Shown here one piece after another: positions 47,688-55,400 of a stretch of DNA of 64,000 bases. The stretch spans positions 3,246,001 to 3,310,000 of the forward strand of contig NZ_CP117516.1 of assembly GCF_028621955.1 (NCBI RefSeq), read 5' to 3'. How positions within the stretch are numbered: the first letter of the stretch is position 1; the number at the start of each line of letters is the position of its first letter. The notes below the pieces were generated by a model, which ran no database searches, was not told the origin of the DNA, and was given only the letters and a program-made list of their open reading frames with translations. Both the position numbers and the translations under genes were made by a program. Source of the DNA: Erythrobacter sp. BLCC-B19 (lineage in GTDB: Bacteria > Pseudomonadota > Alphaproteobacteria > Sphingomonadales > Sphingomonadaceae).

Positions 47688-48443
47688 CTACCGCGCCAGC
47701 CAGCCGCCGTCGACCGCGAGAATGTGGCCGGTGACATAGTCCGAAGCCGGGCTGGCGAGGAAAACCGCTGCGCCCGCGATATCCTCCGGGCGACCCCAGC
47801 GCCCGGCGGGGATCCGCTCAAGGATCTGGCGGTTGCGCGTTTCATCCGCTTGAAGCGCAGCGGTGTTGTTGGTGCCAATATAGCCCGGCGCAATGGCGTT
47901 GACCTGCACGCCCTTGGGCGCAAGTTCGTTCGCCATCGCCTTGGTCAGCCCCGCCACGCCCGATTTCGCCGCCGCATAGCTCGGCACGCGAATGCCGCCC
48001 TGAAAGCTCAGGAGCGAGGCGATGTTGATGATCTTGCCCCCGCCCTGCCCGACCATCACGCGCGCGGCCGCCTGACTGAGGAAAAACAGGGTCTTGAGGT
48101 TGGTATCCACCACCGCATCCCAATCCTCCTCGGTGAAATCCGAAAGGTCGTTGCGGCGGATGATCCCGGCATTGTTGACGAGGATATCGAGCCCGCCGAG
48201 TGCTGCCACCGCCTCATCGACCAGCCCTGCAACCGGGGCGATCGAGCCGAGATCGGCGCGCAGATCCACCGCCTTGCGGCCTGTCGCGGCGATCAGGGCC
48301 AGCGTTTCATCGGGCGCGCTGCGACCGGCCAGCGCGACGTCGGCCCCCGCCTCGGCCAGCGCGACCGCGATCGCCTGCCCGATGCCCGTGTTGGCCCCGG
48401 TCACCAGCGCGCGCTTGCCGGTCAGATCGAACGAAATCGCCAT
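47688..48443 (-). CDS. kduD: 2-deoxy-D-gluconate 3-dehydrogenase (KduD-like SDR)
   Basis: 251 residues, classical short-chain dehydrogenase. The cofactor motif is RALVTGANTGIGQAIAVALA, NNAGIIRR follows, the Ser-Tyr-Lys triad is in IINIASLLSFQGGIRVPSYAAAKSG (written in part: PSYAAAKSG), and the C-terminal region VNAIAPGYIGTNNTAALQ is characteristic of KduD. It reduces 2,5-diketo-3-deoxygluconate (DKII) to KDG. Two bases separate it from the upstream isomerase gene. The neighbourhood (isomerase, kdgK) strongly supports the assignment. Confidence 0.93.
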   Translation of the reverse strand: MAISFDLTGKRALVTGANTGIGQAIAVALAEAGADVALAGRSAPDETLALIAATGRKAVDLRADLGSIAPVAGLVDEAVAALGGLDILVNNAGIIRRNDLSDFTEEDWDAVVDTNLKTLFFLSQAAARVMVGQGGGKIINIASLLSFQGGIRVPSYAAAKSGVAGLTKAMANELAPKGVQVNAIAPGYIGTNNTAALQADETRNRQILERIPAGRWGRPEDIAGAAVFLASPASDYVTGHILAVDGGWLAR

Positions 48444-48445
48444 GC

Positions 48446-49078
48446 TTACAGCGCCTTCAGATAGGCAGCGATGCCATCATCCTGACAATTGGGGTAGAAA
48501 TATTCGGCGAACCTTTCGCCCGCGATGGCCGCGCGCAGCAAGTCCTGATCGACCGCGCTCAGCACTTCCAGCATCTCGCGGCACGAGGCCGCCTTGAGAT
48601 CGGCAAGCTTGCCGCGATTGGTGGCCATGATCGCCGCGCGTTCCTTGGGATAGCCCGCACCCGGCTCACCCTCGAACAGCTTGTGGTAGCAATCCTGGAG
48701 ATTGAGTTCGGCGGCCCAGCCAAAGCCCTTCGCATAGGGCATCGAGACTGCGTTGCCTGCGTTGATCTGGCTGAACAGGAAGGCATCGGTCGGGTCGATC
48801 ACCAGCCCGCAGAACACGCCCGGCATGGCGTTGCAGGCGAGCATCGAGCCCATCCCCGTGCCGCAGCCGGTGACGACGAAATCGGCGGCCTTGCTGTTCA
48901 GCAGAATACCGGCGAGCAGCCCGTTCATCACATAGGTCAGCGAGGCGGAGTCCTCGGCCGTGTACATCCCGTAATTGAAAACAGTGTGCCCCATGGGCTC
49001 GGCCACTGCGGTCAAGGCTTCGTGGATGATCGGGTTCTTGGCCGCCTGGCTGTTCTCAGTGATGAGCGCGATTCTCAT
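48446..49078 (-). CDS. RpiB/LacAB-type sugar isomerase, probable DhuI-like 4-deoxy-uronate isomerase
   Basis: 210 residues. The N-terminus RIALITENSQAAKNPIIHEAL and the motifs DFVVTGCGTGMGSMLACNA and GVFCGLVIDPTDAFLFSQINAGNAVS are of the RpiB/LacA/LacB type. The Cys in GCGTGMG is at the usual catalytic site. Members of this family (DhuI) isomerise 4-deoxy-L-threo-5-hexosulose uronate, replacing the unrelated KduI of enterobacteria. It starts the operon with kduD and kdgK, directly downstream of an operator; no cupin-type KduI is encoded in the window, which strengthens this role. Confidence 0.85.
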   Translation of the reverse strand: MRIALITENSQAAKNPIIHEALTAVAEPMGHTVFNYGMYTAEDSASLTYVMNGLLAGILLNSKAADFVVTGCGTGMGSMLACNAMPGVFCGLVIDPTDAFLFSQINAGNAVSMPYAKGFGWAAELNLQDCYHKLFEGEPGAGYPKERAAIMATNRGKLADLKAASCREMLEVLSAVDQDLLRAAIAGERFAEYFYPNCQDDGIAAYLKAL

Positions 49079-49109
49079 GGCTAATGTCCTTCCCTGCCCG
49101 GCAACCTTA

Positions 49110-49123
49110 GGAAACCGGTGTCA
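49110..49123. promoter_or_regulatory. LacI-type operator upstream of the isomerase operon
   Basis: GGAAACCGGTGTCA (reverse complement TGACACCGGTTTCC), 32 bases upstream of the isomerase start. Read on the minus strand it continues as AGCTTTTGACACCGGTTTCC, which contains a consensus -35-like TTGACA inside the operator. Confidence 0.8.
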
Positions 49124-49179
49124 AAAGCTCGCATAGCCGCAAAACGGGCCCGGTTTCAACCGCACTTTTCACTGCCACC

Positions 49180-50199
49180 CTAGCGTTTGGCCGGGGCGAC
49201 CGACTGGCGTTTGACCAACGTTGCGGGGAAACGGTGTTGCTGGGCGCGGGCATCAGCGGGCGCGATGATCTTCAGTGCCGCAGCCCGCCCCATCTCGCGA
49301 ACCGGCCACCCCACCGTCGTCATCGGCGGCCAGAGGTGGGCAGCAATCGGCGAATCGTCGAACCCGATGATCGACAAGTCATCGGGCACGCTGAGGTCGC
49401 GCTGGCGAGCGGCGTGAAGCGCGCCTGCTGCCATCTCGTCATTGCTTGCGAAAATTGCCGTCGGCGGGGTCGGGCCGTCGAGCAGCTGTTGTGCGGCCGC
49501 CAGCCCCGAATCGAACCTGTAGGTGCCCTGTCCTCGCGCGGTCGCCGGCACCTCCAGCCCATGCGCCGCCATGGCCGCGAGAAACCCCTCTCGCCGTTCA
49601 AGGGCGGAACGGAAGCCTTGCGGCCCTTCGATCAGAGCAATCCGGCGGTGGCCGAGCGCCACAAGGTGATCGACGGCCTGTGCGACCATCTCGCGGTCGT
49701 TCGAGGCGACCATGTGGTCGCCATCATCCAGTAGCGCCGAACCCATCCGCACATAGCCGCAGCCCATTTCCAGGCACAGATGCGCCAGCGCGTCGTTCTC
49801 TGAAATCGGAGGCAAAATCAGCACGCCGTAAAGTCGCTGCTGTTCGAGAAAGTGCCGGATGTCCTCCAGCATCGTCGGCGAATGGCGATCGACCGGACGC
49901 ACGACCAGCGCGAATTCGGTATCGCGGATCGCGTCGAGCACGCCTTCCTGGAAGTTCAGGACGGTCTGCGCATTGGGGTTGTCATGCAGCAGGCCGAGCA
50001 GGAAATTGCGCCGCAGCGCGAGCGCGCGGGCCTGCGGGTTGGGGACATAGCCAAGCTGGGCGATCACCGTTTCGACCCGCGTGCGGGTGTCCTCGCTCAG
50101 CAGCGCGGAACGGTTGATCACACGGCTGACAGTCTTTTTCGAGACCCCCGCCAATCGGGCCACATCATTGATCGTAGGCGTCTTGCTTGCTTTGGCCAT
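49180..50199 (-). CDS. LacI-family transcriptional regulator of the pectin locus
   Basis: 339 residues. The N-terminal helix-turn-helix is TPTINDVARLAGVSKKTVSR followed by VINRSALLSEDTRTRV and the hinge; the periplasmic-binding-like core has GVLILPPISENDALA, GHRRIALIEGPQGFRS and AIFASNDEMAAGALHAA. Four gene groups around it share the motif TGACACCGGTTWCC, and one copy lies in its own divergent promoter region (50307-50320). It probably represses the pectin genes until a pathway intermediate such as KDG binds. The binding link itself is inference. Confidence 0.92.
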   Translation of the reverse strand: MAKASKTPTINDVARLAGVSKKTVSRVINRSALLSEDTRTRVETVIAQLGYVPNPQARALALRRNFLLGLLHDNPNAQTVLNFQEGVLDAIRDTEFALVVRPVDRHSPTMLEDIRHFLEQQRLYGVLILPPISENDALAHLCLEMGCGYVRMGSALLDDGDHMVASNDREMVAQAVDHLVALGHRRIALIEGPQGFRSALERREGFLAAMAAHGLEVPATARGQGTYRFDSGLAAAQQLLDGPTPPTAIFASNDEMAAGALHAARQRDLSVPDDLSIIGFDDSPIAAHLWPPMTTVGWPVREMGRAAALKIIAPADARAQQHRFPATLVKRQSVAPAKR

Positions 50200-50306
50200 C
50201 GTTGATCGTGATCATCTCTTGTAAGGGCACACCCCCTTCTAGTGGGCATTTGCGCGATTGCAAAAGGCGCGCTCCCTGCGGATGCGGCGGCGCTCAAGAA
50301 AGCTTT

Positions 50307-50320
50307 TGACACCGGTTTCC
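50307..50320. promoter_or_regulatory. LacI-type operator between regulator and hydratase genes
   Basis: TGACACCGGTTTCC, preceded by AGCTTT exactly as at the isomerase operon. It lies 47 bases upstream of the hydratase ATG and 108 bases upstream of the regulator start, so it could control both. Confidence 0.8.
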
Positions 50321-50366
50321 TTTTTCGCCAAGGCTCTGATCTGTGGGGCAGGACGACGAGAGCAAA

Positions 50367-51146
50367 ATGGTCATTTCGGAAGCGCGCGAGATCGCAGAGG
50401 CGTTTGTCGCCGCGCGGCGCAGCGGCGCCGCGATCCGCGACTATCCGGGCACCCGCCCCCGCGATCTGGCCAGCGCTTATGCCGTGCAGGACAGTGCGCT
50501 GGCGCTGTGGAACCGCGACATCGGCGGATGGAAGGTCGGGCGGATCAACCCGCCCAATGATGCGCTGCTGGGTGCTGACCGGCTGGTCGGCCCGGCGTTC
50601 CGCGACACTGTCATCACCGCTGGCGAAGGCCTTTGCGAATTCCCGGTATTCCACGGCGGATTTGCCGCGGCAGAGGCCGAGTTCATGCTCCGCCTCGCTC
50701 CGCAATCCGGCCCCCTGCCCGCCACCCGCGATGAGGCGAAGGCATGGATCGACGAGGTGCGCATCGGCATCGAAATCGCCTCCTCGCCCTATGCCCGGAT
50801 CAATGCTGACGGGCCGTGCGTAACCATTTCCGACCACGGCAACAATGCCGGGCTGCTGCTCGGCCCGGTGGTGCCGCGCGCTGACTGGGACGCACTGGAC
50901 GAGGTCGAAGTGACGCTCGCCATCGATGGCGCGCTGGTCGGGCGCGCAACCACGGCGACCATGCTTGACGGGCCGTTCGGCGCAGCGCGGTTCCTCATAA
51001 GCAACCTTGTCGCACGCGGGATCGCGATCCAGCCGGGCTGGTGGATTTCGAGCGGCGCGATTACCGGGGTGCACCCGATAGCGCCGGGCAGCCACATCCA
51101 CGCCGGTTTCAAAGGGATCGGCACAGTCGAAGCGCGGGTCTGCTGA
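50367..51146 (+). CDS. FAH-superfamily 2-keto-4-pentenoate hydratase-like protein
   Basis: 259 residues. The MhpD/FAH pattern is present: RDLASAYAVQDSALALWN, IGGWKVGRINPPN, AEAEFMLRLA (metal-binding Glu pair) and RIGIEIASSPYA. Such enzymes hydrate 2-hydroxy-2,4-dienoates or act on 2-oxo-sugar acids. Its position behind the pectin operator and beside the regulator suggests a step on a 2-keto-deoxy sugar acid rather than aromatic degradation; no aromatic genes lie nearby. The ATG at 50367 is chosen; a GTG at 50343 is possible. Confidence 0.8.
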   Translation: MVISEAREIAEAFVAARRSGAAIRDYPGTRPRDLASAYAVQDSALALWNRDIGGWKVGRINPPNDALLGADRLVGPAFRDTVITAGEGLCEFPVFHGGFAAAEAEFMLRLAPQSGPLPATRDEAKAWIDEVRIGIEIASSPYARINADGPCVTISDHGNNAGLLLGPVVPRADWDALDEVEVTLAIDGALVGRATTATMLDGPFGAARFLISNLVARGIAIQPGWWISSGAITGVHPIAPGSHIHAGFKGIGTVEARVC

Positions 51147-51259
51147 GCGCACGCGGCGCTGACAAAAGCCGCTATATTCGTGACGTTTCCATGGTTACTG
51201 TGCCTTAAGCGGTGCGCGCTATAGCCGCGCCGCCCCACGGTCGCGCGAGTGCTTTGCCC

Positions 51260-52441
51260 ATGTCTGACACCACCTCCCAGCGCACGCTTTTGCCGCTAGC
51301 CTATCACGATGCCGTGATCGCCTATCTGCGCGAAGAGGAGTGCCATGCATGGGAGTGGTCGGCTTCCGACGGGCTGGCGCAGGAGGCCGACACGATCCGC
51401 GATTCCATGCTGCGCGGCACCTACCGGCTCGAAGCATCGAGCCATCCCGAGGTGTTCGCGGCGTGCCAGACCGCCATGGCGCGGCTGGGGATCGAGGCGC
51501 CGGTGACGCTCTATCAGGCGAACGACGGCACCATGAACGCCTCGCTGGTCTATGTGCCGGGGGAGATCCATCTGGTGTTCTTCGGCCCGATCCTCGACAG
51601 GCTCGATCCGGCAGAACTGCTCGCACTGATGGGGCACGAGCTGTCGCATTACCTGCTGTGGTCGCTGGGCGAGCGGAAGCATTACCGCGCCAGCCGGGTG
51701 TTCGACCATGCGCTGTCCTATCCCGATGCCAAGCCCTCGCACCGCGAAACCGCGCGCCTTTTGAGCCTCCACACCGAACTTTTCGCCGATCGCGGCGCGG
51801 CCATTGCGGCGGGCGCGCCGGGGCCGGCGATTGCGGTGCTGGTCAAGGTGATGACCGGGCTCGGCACGGTCGATCCGGCCGCCTATCTGCGCCAGGCGCA
51901 GGAACTGGAGGCGACCGGCGGCAAGTCGCAGGGCGCCTCGCACCCCGAATCCTACCTGCGCGCCCGCGCGCTGCAATTGTGGTGGGAGGGCGACCCCGCT
52001 CTGCCCGACTGGCTGGAGCGGCACCTCCACGGCCCGCTCTCAATCGAGGCGCTTGACCTCATCGGCCAGAAGCGGCTGACCGGCATGACGCGCGGCTTTC
52101 TCGCCCGGTTCATGGGCAGCGCCGATCCGGGCAGCGAGGAAATCGCGACCCAGCTGCGCGCGATCTTCCCCGATTTCGGCACCGTGGCCGAAACCCCGCT
52201 CGATCTCGCCGAAATCGCGGCCGAGCGGATCGACGATGCCACGCGCGACTATTTCATCGCGCTGATGTTCGACCTTGCCCATGCCGATCCCGACGCGACC
52301 GAAGTGGTGATGCTCGCCGCCGCCAAGACCGCCGCCGCCATCGGCGCGACCGAGCGGCTGACCGGAGCGCTGCGGCGCGATCTCAAATGGACCAAGGCCC
52401 GCGCCGACAAGTTGGTGGCACAGGCCGCCAAGGCAGCATGA
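51260..52441 (+). CDS. M48-type zinc metallopeptidase, partner of the SF1 helicase
   Basis: 393 residues, no signal peptide or membrane segment, so cytoplasmic. The zinc site HELSH is at about residues 126-130 within LMGHELSHYLLWSLGE, and a third ligand is likely the Glu in LHTELFADRGAA, as in M48/Ste24-like enzymes. The C-terminal ~90 residues (RDYFIALMFDLAHADPDATE and after) are helical and recall a TerB-like domain. Its TGA overlaps the start of the next gene by four bases (ATGA), so the two proteins are made together. Substrate unknown. Confidence 0.8.
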   Translation: MSDTTSQRTLLPLAYHDAVIAYLREEECHAWEWSASDGLAQEADTIRDSMLRGTYRLEASSHPEVFAACQTAMARLGIEAPVTLYQANDGTMNASLVYVPGEIHLVFFGPILDRLDPAELLALMGHELSHYLLWSLGERKHYRASRVFDHALSYPDAKPSHRETARLLSLHTELFADRGAAIAAGAPGPAIAVLVKVMTGLGTVDPAAYLRQAQELEATGGKSQGASHPESYLRARALQLWWEGDPALPDWLERHLHGPLSIEALDLIGQKRLTGMTRGFLARFMGSADPGSEEIATQLRAIFPDFGTVAETPLDLAEIAAERIDDATRDYFIALMFDLAHADPDATEVVMLAAAKTAAAIGATERLTGALRRDLKWTKARADKLVAQAAKAA

Positions 52442-55400
52442 GCACCGACATGACCGACACCGCCGCCGCTACGTCCCTGCGCCCGCTCGGCACTGTCCTT
52501 GCCGAGGGCCGGCGCCTGACGCCCGATGATCTGGTCCACGCCATGCTCGGCCTGATGCGGCAGGTCGCCGCGCTCCATGCCGAGGGCCGCGTCGCCGACA
52601 TCGGGCCAGCCAGCGTGATCGAGACCGAGGACGGCCAGCTTGCCCTTGCCAACCCTGCCGGAGCGCAGCCGCGCAGCAACCTTGCCGCGATCCATGCGGT
52701 GCAGCCGCAGGTATCGAGCGCGCTCAAGCTGGTGGGCAATTACCGCGTCACGCAGGACGAGGCGCAGGGCACGCGGGTCGACGATCTGCAGGTGCTGGAC
52801 GGCGAAGACCCCGCCCCGACCGAACCGGCCTTCATCACGGGCTTTCGCAACTGGGAGACCGTGCTCGGCCACCATGACGAGATCACCGATGTCTTCCAGC
52901 TGGGCATGGTGATGGCCGCGCTGGCCACCGGCCTCGACTTTGCCGACAAGGACGCGCTGGAGCGGTTCTCCAGCCACCGCGACAACCTGTTCGCCATCGC
53001 CCCGCGGATGCATCCGGTGATCGTCTCGCTGATCCTCGAGGCGACCCACCTCAACCGCCACGAACGCGCCAAGAATGTCGCCGAACTGGCCCAGCGATTG
53101 GATACCTGGCGCGATCAGCCGGTCAGCATCGATGTCGAACGGGTGCTGGCCGAAGCGCAGGGCGTGCCGGGGCGGCGCACGGCGGTGCTCAGCCACCTGC
53201 GCGACCGACTGTTTGATCTCTCGCGCCGCAACCGCCTGATCCATTTCCGCCCGACGCAAAGCTCGATCAACTTCACCGATGCCAGCATCCCTATCGTGAT
53301 GCGGATCGAAAGCGTGCGGGCTGACGCGCTGTGCACCTGGCAGGGGGCCTTCGCCAAGGACGTGCTGGCGGGCAAGGCTGTGCCGCTCAACCGCTGGCTG
53401 CGGTTTGAAGATCAGCCGCAGATCCCGTCGCAGCTTGACCGGATCATTCAGGAAAACCGCCGCAACCGCAACGAATACGGCTTCTCCAGCCTGCGTCTGA
53501 CGGTCGCCTTCCTGCACTGGCACAATCTGCGCGAGGCGCCGGAAGAGCGCATCAGCTCGCCCCTGTTGTGGCTCCCGGTCGAGGTCACCAAGCGCAAGGG
53601 CGTGCGCGATCAATATGTGATGACCTGCCCCGAGAGCATCGCCGAATTCAACCCGGCGCTGCGCCACATGCTGCGCCAGCTCTATGCCATCGACCTGCCC
53701 GAGACGGTCGATCTCTCCCAGACCCCGATCAGCGCGATCCACGAGGCGATCCGCCGCCAGATCCATGACAGCGAGCCCGGCGTGCGGCTGGAATTGCAGG
53801 ACCGCCCGGCGATCCGCCTGATCCTCCAGCGCGCGGTGGCGCGGGTCAACACCTACAACCGCCGCCGCCCCGGCAGCCGCGAGACGATCAGCGCCAAGGC
53901 CGATTTCAGCTATGCGCGCGGCGATTATCGCCCGCTTGGCCTTGCCCTGTTCGAAAAGTTCGTGAAGCCCGATCCCCTGCCGCAGCGCATCGCTGTCGGC
54001 GGCGGCTACCGGCCCAAGCGCGAGCTGATGGTCGCCGAGACCGAGAGCATGGCCTATGGCAAGGCCAGCGGCGAGGGGCACAAGTTCGCCTGGGAGATCG
54101 ACCTCACCGGCGTGACGCTTGCCAATTTCAACTACAAGAAGATGTCGCTGGTGCGCGATTACAACGCGCTGATCGACACGCCCGAGGTGCAACCGGCGTT
54201 CGATCAGGTGTTCTCGATCGAGCCGCGCCCCTTTGTCGAGGAAGCCCCGCCGCCGATCCCGCCGGCCGAACAATGGGGCGTGGTCGCCAGCGATGCGACG
54301 CAGGATCAGGCGGTCGCCTTTGCGCGCACGGGGCGCAGCTACATCATCCAGGGCCCGCCAGGCACGGGCAAGTCGCAGACCATCACCAACCTCATCGCCG
54401 ACTATGCCGGGCGCGGCAAACGCGTGCTGTTCGTGTGCGAGAAACGCGCGGCGCTGGACGTGGTGTACCACCGGCTCGGACAGGCCGGACTGGATGGGCT
54501 GGCGACGATCATTCACGATGCGCAGGACGACAAGAAGGCCTTCATCGCCGATCTTGGCGAACATTACGAACGCTGGGGCAAGACGCCTGACGGGCTGGAT
54601 GACGCCCGCGCCGCCCGCGCGCAGACGGTTGCCGCGCTGAGCGAACATCTGCGCCAGATCGCCGCCTTCGAGGCCGCGGTCGGCGCAGGCGGCGACGGCG
54701 CGCTGGCCTTGCGCGATCTGGTGCGCCGCGCGGCTGCCCTGCCCGCCCCGCCCCAAGGGATCGGTGCCGCCGCGCGCGAGGCGCTGCCGCCGCTGATGCT
54801 GTGGGACGCGCACCGCGACATGGCCGCGCGCGTCACCCGCGCGGTGCACGAGCTGACCGGCGCGGCCAGCCTCGCCGCCCACCCGCTCGCCCGGCTGAAA
54901 CCCGCCCTGCTCATGCGCGAGCGTCCCTATGCCGAGGTCGAAGCGGCGCTGGGTATGGTCGAGAGCCTGTTGCAGCGGCTCGATCCGCTGCTGGCCGACC
55001 CCGACACGCCGCTGGCGGGCGACATCGCCTTTACCGATGCGGTCGATGCGGTGGTGCTGGCAGAGCGGCTGGTCGCCAGTGGTCTGGCGCGCTCGCCCAG
55101 CCTGCTAGATCCGGCATCGCCCGAATCGCAGGCGCTCGGAACCGATCTCGCCGCCATCACCATGCGCGAGAGCGCCGAGGCAGCCGCTGCCAGCGCTGCT
55201 GCCGGGTGGCACGATCCATTGAGCCCCGCCGATACCGCCGCCGCGCTCGAACTGGCGCGGGCGAAGGAAGGTTCGCTGTTCGCGTTTTTCAGCGGCGCGT
55301 GGCGCACGCTCAAGGCGACGGTGGCTGCACGATACGATTTCGCCGGACACGCGGTGAGACCGAAGGTTGCCGCGGTGCTCGAAAATCTCGCCGCCCTGCA

